A stretch of 39,027 nucleotides of DNA from Clostridia bacterium (GTDB lineage Bacteria; Bacillota; Clostridia; Christensenellales; Aristaeellaceae), in NCBI GenBank assembly GCA_900769875.1, contig CAAGII010000220.1:1-39027 (forward strand). Reading direction: 5' to 3'. This document shows positions 31,903 to 39,027 of the stretch, piece after piece. The notes under the pieces are model-generated. The model made no database searches, was not told the DNA's origin, and saw nothing but the letters and a program-made list of their open reading frames with translations. A program made the translations under genes and the position numbers. Numbering within the stretch: position 1 is the first letter of the stretch; each line of letters opens with the position of its first letter.

Positions 31903-32769
31903 ATGATGATCGCGGCACAGACACTCATGGATCTCTTCCGCCAGGCGCTGCGCGACAAGTGGGGCTACATATGGGGGCAGTCCGGCGCCGTCTGGACGCA
32001 GGCCAAACAGGACGCGGCCACGCGCGCCATGACCGTGCAGTACGGCAGCCGCTGGATCGGCCGCCATGTGGCGGATTGCAGCGGGCTGTTCGTATGGGCG
32101 TTCAAAAGCGCGGGCGGCAGCATCTACCATGGCTCCAACACCATCTGGCGCAGCTACTGCACGCGCAAGGGCACGCTCACGCCCGGACAGACGCTGCGCC
32201 CGGGCACGGCGCTGTTCCTCGTGCGGGACGGCGTTCGCCACCACATCGGGCTGTATGTGGGCGACGATACGGTAATTGAGGCGCGCGGCACACGCTACGG
32301 GGTGGTCACCAGCAAGGTTTCCCGCTGGGACGAATGGGGCGAGCTGCGCGGCGTGGATTACGGCGACGGCGACATCGCCTTCCCGCCCACCCTGCGCGTG
32401 GGCGACCGGGGCGAGGACGTTGTGCGGCTGCAGGAAGGGCTGCAAGCGCGCGGCTATGCCATCGACGCGGACGGCGTATACGGCGCGAAAACGAAGGCGG
32501 CTGTGAAGGCGTTTCAGGCGGAGAGGGGCCTTAAGGCGGACGGCGTCTGCGGCCCGCTGACCTGGACGCTGCTGCTGGATGCGCCCGAAGAAGCCCCCGA
32601 AGCGCCGGACGCGCCGCAAGCCCCGGAGAATCCGCAGCAGCCGGAGGAATCCCGGCCATGGTGCGAGGAATGCGGCGTGACCGCGCTGCTTGAGCGCGTC
32701 GCAGCGCTGGAGGAGCGCGTCGCACAGCTGGAGGGCGCGCAGAATACACAGGAGGACACCGATGAATGA
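31903..32769 (+). CDS. NlpC/P60 endolysin with peptidoglycan-binding domain
   Basis: The first domain (about 15-155) is an NlpC/P60-type cysteine peptidase with catalytic Cys in VADCSGLFVWAFKSAGG and His in RHHIGLYVGDDTVIEAR. Residues 160-225 are a PG_binding_1 module (LRVGDRGEDVVRLQEGLQAR, DGVYGAKTKAAVKAFQAERG). A Pro/Glu linker and a short coiled coil (CGVTALLERVAALEERVAQLE) follow. Four in-frame ATGs occur in tandem (31897-31906); GGAGG at 31891-31895 favours the one at 31903. It cuts peptidoglycan stem peptides and begins the lysis cassette. Confidence 0.85.
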   Translation: MMIAAQTLMDLFRQALRDKWGYIWGQSGAVWTQAKQDAATRAMTVQYGSRWIGRHVADCSGLFVWAFKSAGGSIYHGSNTIWRSYCTRKGTLTPGQTLRPGTALFLVRDGVRHHIGLYVGDDTVIEARGTRYGVVTSKVSRWDEWGELRGVDYGDGDIAFPPTLRVGDRGEDVVRLQEGLQARGYAIDADGVYGAKTKAAVKAFQAERGLKADGVCGPLTWTLLLDAPEEAPEAPDAPQAPENPQQPEESRPWCEECGVTALLERVAALEERVAQLEGAQNTQEDTDE

Positions 32770-33014
32770 ATGAAACCGTGCTGGTGGGTCTTTTGAGCCT
32801 GACGGGCACGCTGATTGGCTCGCTGGGCGGCATTGTGGCCAGCAACCGGCTCACCGCCTTCCGGCTGGAGCAGCTGGAGGAGAAGGTCAACAAGCACAAT
32901 CTGGTCATCGAGCGCACCTGCCGTCTGGAGGAGCAGATGACCGGCGTGCAGCAGGAGCTGCATGCCATGCAATGCCGTATGGAAGGGAGGAAGCAGACAC
33001 GCAGCATCGTCTGA
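32766..33014 (+). CDS. XhlA-like/hemolysin-type lysis accessory protein
   Basis: 82 residues with an N-terminal membrane helix (VLVGLLSLTGTLIGSLGGIVAS) and a following coiled coil (FRLEQLEEKVNKHNLVIERT, RLEEQMTGVQQELHAMQCRM). This is the reverse order of XhlA proper but common among small phage lysis proteins next to holins (DUF7365-like). Start overlaps the lysin stop; the end overlaps the holin gene by 43 bp. Confidence 0.65.
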   Translation: MNETVLVGLLSLTGTLIGSLGGIVASNRLTAFRLEQLEEKVNKHNLVIERTCRLEEQMTGVQQELHAMQCRMEGRKQTRSIV

Positions 33015-33187
33015 AAAGCAAGGTGGTGTGGATCTCCGTGGCCGCGCAGGTGGTGAGCATCCTGATCGTGCTCGGGGTGATCGACATGGGCATGGGCGAC
33101 ACGCTCAATGCCGTGGCGGTCAGCATCTGTGAGCTGCTGGTCGTCTTTGGGGTGCTGAACAACCCCACGGACAGCGGAGCGTTCTGA
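32972..33187 (+). CDS. Phage holin, phi-LC3 type
   Basis: 71 residues with two membrane helices (VVWISVAAQVVSILIVLGVI and LNAVAVSICELLVVFGVLNN) and the typical NPTDSGAF end of phi-LC3-type (phage_holin_1) holins. It permeabilises the membrane so that the lysin can reach the wall. The called ATG overlaps the preceding gene; the GGGAGG at 32984-32990 lies inside the frame, so an alternative, non-canonical start nearer VVWIS is possible. Confidence 0.8.
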   Translation: MPYGREEADTQHRLKSKVVWISVAAQVVSILIVLGVIDMGMGDTLNAVAVSICELLVVFGVLNNPTDSGAF

Positions 33188-33192
33188 CACCG

Positions 33193-33224
33193 GCGCCGGG
33201 AGGGCTCTTCCTCCCGGCGCTTTT
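33193..33224 (+). terminator. Strong intrinsic terminator of the phage-like operon
   Basis: 11-bp perfect stem (GCGCCGGGAGG at 33193-33203, CCTCCCGGCGC at 33210-33220) and TTTT, 6 bp after the holin stop. Confidence 0.9.
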
Positions 33225-33240
33225 GCGCGCCAATTCGCCC

Positions 33241-33269
33241 TTGCGCGCAAGTGGAAAATGCGCTACAAT
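33241..33269 (+). promoter_or_regulatory. Promoter and possible operator of the nucleotidyltransferase-like/XRE operon
   Basis: TTGCGC - 17 bp - TACAAT. The -35 lies within the palindrome TTGCGCGCAA (33241-33250), and a second TTGCGCGC occurs 18 bp upstream (33223-33230); these could be operator repeats for the XRE-type regulator encoded downstream. Confidence 0.5.
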
Positions 33270-33300
33270 ACATGAAGCAAAACGAAATCGGAGGACGCAT

Positions 33301-33834
33301 ATGGCACTGAAGGAAAAGGCGCTGCGCCGTCTGGCGGACAAGCTGAACGCAGCGGGCGTCGCGTGGGCCGCGTGCGGCGCGTGGGCGCAAAGCATTCAGG
33401 GCGCCCAGCGCGACTGGCACGGCTTTGAGCTGATGGTGGATGAAGGGGACGCCGAAAAGGCGGACAGGATTCTGACGCGGCTGGGCATGCGCCACGAGGA
33501 AGCGGACGGCGAAGCCGCAAGGCGCGTATCCTACCACTTTGACGGCGCGGACGTGACCATGACGGCGGGCTGCGCCATCCGCTGCGGCGAGCGGGTCTAT
33601 CATCCGCTGCTCAAGGCCGCCGCGCCCGTGAGCGTGCTGGGCGCGTCCGTGCCCGTGATGCGCCTTGAAAGCGAGCTGCCCCTTGCCCTGCTCAGGGGCG
33701 ACGAGGCGCTCGCCGCGCTTCTTGCCGCGCACCTGAAGGCGGCGGGGAGCGAGCCGGATCGGGACGCGACCGCGGAGCCGCTGCCCGAGCAGATACTGCA
33801 GCAAATGAACAGGCTGATGGAGGAAAAGCAATGA
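33301..33834 (+). CDS. Nucleotidyltransferase-fold-like protein, probably inactive
   Basis: 177 residues. The arrangement LADKLNAAGVAWAACGAWAQ, then the segment GFELMVDEGDAEKADRILTRLG, resembles minimal nucleotidyltransferases, but the metal-binding DxD is replaced by WHGFELMV, so transfer activity is unlikely. GGAGGA precedes the ATG. Its stop overlaps the next gene's start (ATGA), so the two are coupled. Role unknown; it might bind or modulate the regulator made from the next gene. Confidence 0.55.
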   Translation: MALKEKALRRLADKLNAAGVAWAACGAWAQSIQGAQRDWHGFELMVDEGDAEKADRILTRLGMRHEEADGEAARRVSYHFDGADVTMTAGCAIRCGERVYHPLLKAAAPVSVLGASVPVMRLESELPLALLRGDEALAALLAAHLKAAGSEPDRDATAEPLPEQILQQMNRLMEEKQ

Positions 33835-34604
33835 GCAGACTGGGGGATTTGATCCGCACCGAGCGGCTGCGTCAGAAGATGACGCCCAAGCAGGTTGCCC
33901 GCAAGTGCGGCGTGAGCGAAAGCTACCTGCTGGCCGTGGAGGCCGGCACGCGCATCATCGCCGACGATCAGGCGCGGCGCATCCTGCGCACCATCGGCCT
34001 GCGCGAGCAGACCGAGGCGGATTTCACGCTGGATGATATCGCGGCGACCGTGGATCTGGCACAGGTTGCCCCGCAGCTGGCGTCCAAGGCGCCCAAGGCG
34101 CGACACGTCGAGCGCGTCAACGATGTGGACGCCGTGCGCGTGGCCGGTACAACGGAAAAGGGCGACGGGGACGCGCAGGAAAAGAAGGACGAGGGCGTGA
34201 GCGGCAGCATCTGGCTGGACGCGCTGCAGAGCGTGATGAAGCGCGTGCCCGTGATGAACGCGGTGATGAAGCCGGTGGACTACCGCATGCTGCCCATCGT
34301 GAGCGGGCGCATCGAGGGCGCGAGCCCGGACAAGGTGTTCTACTTCCTTGCGCCGGACGACAGCCTGCGCGGCTTCCGCATCCACGCGGGCGACATCGCG
34401 CTGATTGTGCCCGCGCAAAGCCCGGTGGACGGCGCCATCATGCTGGTGGAATACGCCAATCACCGCTGCCTTCGCAAAATCAAGCGCATGGACGGCATGA
34501 ACGTTTTGCTGCAAAGCTACGACCGCGAGTACGACGCGCAGACCGCGCCGCTTGGCGATGTCACGTTCATCGGCAGAGCCGTGAAGCTGGAAATCGCGCT
34601 GTAA
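33831..34604 (+). CDS. XRE-family regulator with LexA/CI (S24)-like C-terminal domain
   Basis: 257 residues. Residues 5-60 are an HTH (LGDLIRTERLRQKMTPKQVA, SESYLLAVEAGTRI), 85-125 a charged linker, and about 145-257 an S24-like beta domain (APDDSLRGFRIHAGDIALIV, DGAIMLVEYANHRCLRKIKR). Ser178 may correspond to the S24 catalytic Ser, though the usual SM is SL; the general-base Lys position reads Arg/Lys and the Ala-Gly cleavage site is not evident, so self-cleavage is doubtful. It follows the pseudo-nucleotidyltransferase and may autoregulate. Whether it controls the phage-like operon next door is unknown. Confidence 0.75.
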   Translation: MSRLGDLIRTERLRQKMTPKQVARKCGVSESYLLAVEAGTRIIADDQARRILRTIGLREQTEADFTLDDIAATVDLAQVAPQLASKAPKARHVERVNDVDAVRVAGTTEKGDGDAQEKKDEGVSGSIWLDALQSVMKRVPVMNAVMKPVDYRMLPIVSGRIEGASPDKVFYFLAPDDSLRGFRIHAGDIALIVPAQSPVDGAIMLVEYANHRCLRKIKRMDGMNVLLQSYDREYDAQTAPLGDVTFIGRAVKLEIAL

Positions 34605-34610
34605 CGCAAA

Positions 34611-34658
34611 CGCTGCCCCTCCCGTCACCATCGTGACAAAGAGGGGCAGCGCTTTTTT
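34611..34658 (+). terminator. Intrinsic terminator between convergent operons
   Basis: Stem CGCTGCCCCTC (34611-34621) with GAGGGGCAGCG (34641-34651), an inner GTCAC/GTGAC hairpin and CTTTTTT. The opposite strand has TTTGCG, so it may also work for the ABC operon. Confidence 0.88.
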
Positions 34659-34692
34659 GGGTGCTGGGGATACGGCGCAATTTGCGGCTCCG

Positions 34693-35646
34693 TTATCTTT
34701 CCTCGCGGAAATACGACAGACCCAGCGAGGCCGGGGGCTGATTCTCGCGCTTGTTGCGCACGCTGGATACAATCAGCACCGCAATGGTCACCACATAGGG
34801 CAGCATCTTCAATACGGGCTTGGCCGCCATGGTCAGATGCACCCAGCTGATGCCCGCGATGTATGAGCTGCAGCTGAACAAAAGGCCGAACACCGTCGAG
34901 CCAATGATCGTCATGTGCGGACGCCACAGCGCGAAGATCACCAGCGCGATGGACAGCCAGCCGAACGCCTCCAGGCTCAGGTACGCCTCCTGCGAGGCCA
35001 TGTAGTCGATGATGTAGTAGAAGCCGCCCAGACCCGCGATGCCGCTGCCCACGCACGTCGCCACATACTTGTAGCGCGTCACGCGGATGCCCACCGCGTC
35101 CGCCGTCGCGGGCGCCTCGCCCACCGCGCGCAGGTGCAGTCCCACGCGGGTGTGGTAGAGCACGAAGCTGGCGGCAATCGCGATCGCCACCGCCATGAAG
35201 AACATCACGCCCATGCACTGCAGCGCGTCCGTGCGCTGGGCAAAGGGCCAGCGGTAGTACATCTTTGGGCCGACAAGGTACACCGTCGCGTCCACGCGGG
35301 ACATCAGCACCTTCATCAGACCCACGCCGAAGGTGGTCAGGGCAAGGCCGGTCACGTTCTGATTGGCGCGCAGCGTCACGGTGAGGAAGGAGTAGATCAG
35401 CCCCATCAGCGCCGCCATGGCGAACGCGCTGAGGATGCCCAGCACCACAATCAGCGCCGGATGCAGCGCCGATTTGCCGATGAGGTTGAGCATCACGCAG
35501 CCGCCCGCGCCGCCCATGCACATGATGCCGGGAATGCCGAGGTTCAGATGACCCGCCTTTTCGGTGATGATTTCGCCCGTCGAGCCGTACATGAACGTGG
35601 CGCCAAAGGCGAGCGAGTCAATGAGGAAGTTGAGCCAGACGTTCAT
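34693..35646 (-). CDS. BMP-type nucleoside ABC transporter permease (YufQ/NupQ-like)
   Basis: 317-residue permease of the BPD_transp_2 (branched-chain/simple sugar/nucleoside) family with about nine membrane helices. The opening MNVWLNFLIDSLAFGATFMY, then GEIITEKAGHLNLGIPGIMC, and the RAVGEAPATADAVGIRVTRY loop near residue 175 (the EAA-like ATPase contact) are typical of the second permease of nucleoside importers. The ATG overlaps the upstream permease's stop (ATGA) behind GGAGG. It forms the channel with the other permease. Confidence 0.92.
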   Translation of the reverse strand: MNVWLNFLIDSLAFGATFMYGSTGEIITEKAGHLNLGIPGIMCMGGAGGCVMLNLIGKSALHPALIVVLGILSAFAMAALMGLIYSFLTVTLRANQNVTGLALTTFGVGLMKVLMSRVDATVYLVGPKMYYRWPFAQRTDALQCMGVMFFMAVAIAIAASFVLYHTRVGLHLRAVGEAPATADAVGIRVTRYKYVATCVGSGIAGLGGFYYIIDYMASQEAYLSLEAFGWLSIALVIFALWRPHMTIIGSTVFGLLFSCSSYIAGISWVHLTMAAKPVLKMLPYVVTIAVLIVSSVRNKRENQPPASLGLSYFREER

Positions 35647-36770
35647 TTGATCGCCTCCGGTCCATGCTTTTTGCGGAAATGCAGCTCATACCCGATGAAG
35701 AACTCGCTGCCGATGATGAAGAAGAGGATGATGCCCACAATCACGTTGGGGAAGGCGCTGCTCACGTCAAAGTTCTGCGAGATCTGCGCCGCGCCCTGAT
35801 TGAGCAGCACCACCAGCGCGGCGGTGAGGATCATGCCCAGGGGGTTGAACTTGGCCAGCCACGACACCATGATGGCGGTGAAGCCCTGCCCGCCGACCGA
35901 CTCGGTGGTGACGGACTGGTCAAGCCCCGCGGCGATGAGGTAGCCAGTCAGGCCGCACAGAAGACCCGAAAGCAGCATGGTACGCACGATGACGCGCCCG
36001 ACGTTGATGCCCACATACTTTGCGGTGCGCTCGCTCTCGCCCACCACGCTGATCTCATACCCCTGCTTGCTGTAATTGAGGTAGACGTACAGCGCCACAG
36101 CCAGCGCCGCGACCACCACCACAATCAGCAGGTAGTCGTGCCCGATGACGGGCAGATCGAGGCGGGGCAGCTTGCCATACTTGAGCTTGCCCAGCGAGGA
36201 GGAGCCGCTGGGCACCCACTTGATCAGACAGTAGGAGACCAGGTAGGTGGCGACATAGTTCATCATCAGGGTGAACAATGTTTCGTTGGTATTCCACTTC
36301 GCCTTGCACAGCGCGGGGAACAGTCCCCAAAGCGCGCCGCTCAGGAGCGAGGCGACAAGCATCAGCGCAAGCAGCGCGGGCTCGGGAATTTTTCCGCCGA
36401 GGTAGAAGTTGACCGCGATGGCGCTCAAAACGCCCACAAGCGTCTGCCCCTCCGCGCCGATGTTCCAAAAGCGCATGCGGAACGCCGGGGTGATCGCCAG
36501 CGATATGCCCAGCAGCACCGCCACGTTCTTGAGAAATTTCCACAGCTTGCGGTTGGTGGAGAACGAGCCGTTGATGAAGCACGCGTAGAACTCGCTGATG
36601 CGCTCGGGCTTGGCGTTCAGCTTGGGAATGAGCAGGAACGCCACCACGCCGCACACGCACAGACCCAGCGCGAAGGCGGCGATGCGGATCAGCCACGCCT
36701 TCCACGGCGCAAGATACGCGCGCTTGGTCAGATGCACCAGCGGTTCCCTGATCGAAGCATGGTTGCTCAT
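35643..36770 (-). CDS. BMP-type nucleoside ABC transporter permease (YufP/NupP-like)
   Basis: 375-residue permease of the same family with about ten helices; family-typical motifs are TPAFRMRFWNIGAEGQTLVG and VVGESERTAKYVGINVGRVI (ATPase contact), LDQSVTTESVGGQGFTAIMV near the end. The start at 36770 is chosen because AAGGAGG lies 7 nt upstream and the ATG overlaps the ATPase stop (ATGA); the longer frame is coding only in the ATPase gene. Confidence 0.93.
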   Translation of the reverse strand: MSNHASIREPLVHLTKRAYLAPWKAWLIRIAAFALGLCVCGVVAFLLIPKLNAKPERISEFYACFINGSFSTNRKLWKFLKNVAVLLGISLAITPAFRMRFWNIGAEGQTLVGVLSAIAVNFYLGGKIPEPALLALMLVASLLSGALWGLFPALCKAKWNTNETLFTLMMNYVATYLVSYCLIKWVPSGSSSLGKLKYGKLPRLDLPVIGHDYLLIVVVVAALAVALYVYLNYSKQGYEISVVGESERTAKYVGINVGRVIVRTMLLSGLLCGLTGYLIAAGLDQSVTTESVGGQGFTAIMVSWLAKFNPLGMILTAALVVLLNQGAAQISQNFDVSSAFPNVIVGIILFFIIGSEFFIGYELHFRKKHGPEAIK

Positions 36771-38476
36771 TGTGCCGCCTCCTTTTCTCTGGGCGTATCG
36801 GTCCGGGTCATCAGAAGCCCCAGCTCCTCCTTCACGGCGGTTCGCCCGTCGACAATGCCGGTCACACGGCCGGAGTTCATCACCAGAATGCGGTCGCACA
36901 GCGCCATCAGCACGTCCAGATCCTCGCCCACGAAGATCACACCCACGCCCTGCTCCTTCTGGCGGTTGAGCAGGTTGTAGATGGCGTAGGAGCTGTTGAT
37001 ATCCAGTCCGCGCACGGGGTAGGCCGCCATCAGCACCTTGGGCGAGGCGGCGATTTCGCGGCCCACCAGCACCTTCTGCACGTTGCCGCCGGAAAGACGG
37101 CGCACCGGCGTGGAGGCGCTGGGCGTGACGACCTCCAGCTCCCCGATGATCTGCTCCGCGAGCTGGCGGGGCCTTCTGCGATCCAGAAAGACGCCCGCGC
37201 CCTTGCGGTAGCTGCGCAGCATCATGTTGTCGCTGATGCCCATGCTGCCAACCAGACCCATGCCGAGACGATCCTCCGGCACAAAGGAGAGGCGCACGCC
37301 CAGCTGGCGGATTTCCAGCGGGGTCTTGTCGCGCAGGTTGATATGCTCATCCTCGTTGAACAGCACCCTGCCCTCCTCCACCAGCTTGCGCACCTGCCGG
37401 TTGCTCAGCCCGCTCAGGGACACCGTGCGGCCGTTTTCATCGTGGAAGGCGCACTGCGCGGCCAGCTCGCGCACACGCGCAAGCGACTTGTGGAAGAAGG
37501 TGACGGGCTTATCCTTCTTGGGATTGTGGAAGATGATCTCGCCGTCGGTCAGCGTCTGCAGGCCCGCGATGGCCTCCAGCAGCTCCCTCTGGCCGCTGCC
37601 CGCGATGCCCGCGATGCCGAGAATCTCGCCGCCGTTTAAGGTGAAGGACACGTCGCGGAGCATGGGCAGCCCCTCCGCGTCCAGGCAGCTGAGGTGGCGC
37701 ACCTCCAGGCGCGGCTCCGTCGAGGCCGCGTCGCTGCGGTCAATGTTCAGCGACACCTTCTTGCCCACCATCATCTCGGTCAGCTGCGACTCGTCGGTAT
37801 CGCAGGTGTTCACCGTGGCGATATGCTCGCCCTTGCGCAGGATCGCGACGCGGTCGGAGATGGCGAGCACCTCGTGCAGCTTGTGCGTGATGATGATGAC
37901 GGACTTGCCGTCCTCCTTCATGCGGCGCAGCACCTGAAAGAGCCGGTCGATTTCCTGCGGGGTCAGCACGGCGGTCGGCTCGTCCAGGATGAGGATGTCC
38001 GCGCCGCGGTAGAGCACCTTGAGGATTTCCACCGTCTGCTTTTCGGACACGGACATTTCGTGAATCTTCTTATCCGGGTCGATGTGGAAGCCGTACCGTG
38101 CGGCGATCTCGGTCACGCGGGCATTGATCGCCTTTTTGTTGTAGGGCGTTCCGTCATGGACGCCCAGCACGATGTTCTCCGCCGCCGTGAAGAGGTCAAC
38201 CAGCTTGAAATGCTGGTGGATCATGCCGATCCCGTGGTCGAAGGCCTCCTTGGGCGAGCGGATGACCACCTCGCTGCCCTGCATGAAGATGTGCCCCTCG
38301 TCGGGGTAGTAAATGCCTGCGATCATGTTCATCAGCGTGGTCTTGCCGCAGCCGTTCTCGCCCAGGATCGCGAGGATCTCGCCCTGATAGACGTCCAGAT
38401 CCACATGGTCGTTGGCGACGACGCTGCCGAAGCGCTTGGTGATGCCACGCATTTCGAGCGCGATGTTCTTCTCCAC
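36767..38476 (-). CDS. BMP-type nucleoside ABC transporter ATPase (YufO/NupO-like)
   Basis: About 569 residues from the chosen GTG; a tandem (RbsA-like) ABC ATPase. Domain 1 has GENGCGKTT (Walker A), the Q-loop IHQHF, a signature MSVSEKQTVEILK and LILDEPTAVLTPQE; domain 2 has GIAGSGQRELLEAIAG, RLSGGNVQKVLVGREI and a changed Walker B, AAYPVRGLDINSSYAIYNLL, as is usual in this family. GTG at 38476 has GGAGG 7 nt upstream; ATG at 38539 (21 more residues) is possible. It powers import by the two permeases. Confidence 0.93.
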   Translation of the reverse strand: MEKNIALEMRGITKRFGSVVANDHVDLDVYQGEILAILGENGCGKTTLMNMIAGIYYPDEGHIFMQGSEVVIRSPKEAFDHGIGMIHQHFKLVDLFTAAENIVLGVHDGTPYNKKAINARVTEIAARYGFHIDPDKKIHEMSVSEKQTVEILKVLYRGADILILDEPTAVLTPQEIDRLFQVLRRMKEDGKSVIIITHKLHEVLAISDRVAILRKGEHIATVNTCDTDESQLTEMMVGKKVSLNIDRSDAASTEPRLEVRHLSCLDAEGLPMLRDVSFTLNGGEILGIAGIAGSGQRELLEAIAGLQTLTDGEIIFHNPKKDKPVTFFHKSLARVRELAAQCAFHDENGRTVSLSGLSNRQVRKLVEEGRVLFNEDEHINLRDKTPLEIRQLGVRLSFVPEDRLGMGLVGSMGISDNMMLRSYRKGAGVFLDRRRPRQLAEQIIGELEVVTPSASTPVRRLSGGNVQKVLVGREIAASPKVLMAAYPVRGLDINSSYAIYNLLNRQKEQGVGVIFVGEDLDVLMALCDRILVMNSGRVTGIVDGRTAVKEELGLLMTRTDTPREKEAAQ

Positions 38477-38538
38477 AGTCCATCCTCCATTTTCCCGCGA
38501 CGGCGGGGCCTGACGATGATTTTCCCCAAGAAGCGACA

Positions 38539-38567
38539 TAGACTGCCGTCGGATATGGCGGCAGTCT
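38539..38567 (-). promoter_or_regulatory. Intercistronic hairpin between lipoprotein and ATPase genes
   Basis: Perfect 10-bp stem TAGACTGCCG/CGGCAGTCTA with a 9-nt loop and no T-run. Such elements keep binding-protein mRNA abundant relative to downstream genes. Confidence 0.55.
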
Positions 38568-38592
38568 ACGCGCTGTTTCAGGGTCTGTTGAA

Positions 38593-39027
38593 TTAGTAGG
38601 CGGCGTTCAGCAGCTCGATGCCGTCGATAGCGGCGTCGAAGTAGGGCGCGGAACGGAACTCGGACTCATGGAAGTAGCCGTCCAGCACGACCTCGGTGTC
38701 CTTGGTGAAGGCGGGGTCGGTGTCCACGTCGGCCAGATAGGAGGTCACAGCCTCGCCGCCGATGGTGATGAAGCCCTCCGCGGCGGTGTTGAACACCTTC
38801 AGGGTGCCGGCCTCGAACTGAGCCTTGGCCTCGGCGATGGCTTCCACGGTGCCCGCGGCGGCAGCGGCGGTGTTGACGTCAGTCAGCACGACGGAGCCGG
38901 TCGCGATGGTGCCGGTCCAGTCGGTGTCGATGGGCTCGCCGTTGGCAACCTGGGTGCAGATGTACTCAAAGTAGGGCGCCCAGTTGATGCGGGAGGACAC
39001 GATGAAGGTGTTGGGGCAGCTGTCGAT
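38593..39027 (-). CDS. BMP-family ABC transporter substrate-binding lipoprotein (C-terminal part)
   Basis: The C-terminal ~144 residues of a basic-membrane-protein (PnrA/BmpA-like) nucleoside-binding lipoprotein; the 5' end lies beyond the window. The reading frame is open up to the edge (IDSCPNTFIVSSRINWAPYF is continuous, GTG at 39000 is not a start). The SSRINWAPYFEYICTQVANG and FNTAAEGFITIGGEAVTSYL regions and the final stretch are family-typical. This receptor delivers nucleosides, probably purine nucleosides, to the ABC transporter; substrate is by family. Confidence 0.9.
   Translation of the reverse strand: MDSCPNTFIVSSRINWAPYFEYICTQVANGEPIDTDWTGTIATGSVVLTDVNTAAAAAGTVEAIAEAKAQFEAGTLKVFNTAAEGFITIGGEAVTSYLADVDTDPAFTKDTEVVLDGYFHESEFRSAPYFDAAIDGIELLNAAY

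Noticed and set aside
24072..33224. Complete prophage
   Set aside because: No integrase, terminase, portal, protease, replication or obvious att repeats in the window, and host genes on both sides; described instead as a particle operon.

Overview
This window looks like the chromosome of a GC-rich, spore-forming member of the Clostridia, probably a gut Christensenellales/Oscillospirales-type organism (the taxonomy is inference). The evidence is a full-length Spo0A with its diagnostic C-terminal helix, a small acid-soluble spore protein behind a forespore-type promoter, a Bacillota-type YkpA/YbiT ABC-F protein, a BMP-type nucleoside ABC transporter, sigma-A promoters with 17-bp spacers and strong AGGAGG ribosome sites.

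Layout. 1-2.75 kb: a split ThrE-type amino acid exporter followed by a GPH-family sugar symporter. 2.75-4.06 kb: a MerR/GyrI-like regulator with an autoregulatory 19-bp-spacer promoter and a short gene remnant. 4.06-12.65 kb: a DUF362 protein, an ABC-F ATPase, a choloylglycine-hydrolase-family amidase, glutamate dehydrogenase gdhA, then an ECF S-component/coaX/homoserine dehydrogenase operon. 12.67-13.85 kb: an AT-richer island in which two inverted ~130-bp MITE-like elements flank one exported Sel1-repeat gene with a perfect consensus promoter. 13.87-16.3 kb: an XRE membrane protein, a YitT protein and spo0A. 16.39-22.8 kb: a minus-strand chain of methyltransferase, Hsp33, TPR protein, HEAT protein and zinc-ribbon/TPR/chitobiase-like membrane protein, preceded by the SASP gene; then a DUF624-like membrane protein with an acidic tail.

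24.07-33.22 kb is the most striking part: one plus-strand operon of phage morphogenesis genes in canonical order (scaffold, coat protein, three connector/neck proteins, tail tube, tail assembly chaperones with an in-frame T TTT TTC frameshift site, a 95-residue miniature tape-measure-like protein, Dit, Tal with an inserted SH3-like domain, BppU-like baseplate protein, NlpC/P60 lysin, XhlA-like protein and holin). It starts at a promoter containing a near-perfect Gram-positive LexA/SOS box and ends at a strong terminator. No terminase, portal, protease, integrase or replication gene is present. It looks like an SOS-induced, maintained particle locus (domesticated phage, GTA-like or bacteriocin-like) rather than a complete prophage.

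33.3-34.6 kb: a degenerate nucleotidyltransferase-like protein and an XRE/S24-like regulator. 34.7-39.03 kb: a minus-strand BMP-type nucleoside ABC transporter operon (two permeases, a double ATPase and the C-terminal part of the lipoprotein, cut by the window edge). No tRNA, rRNA or CRISPR array was seen.
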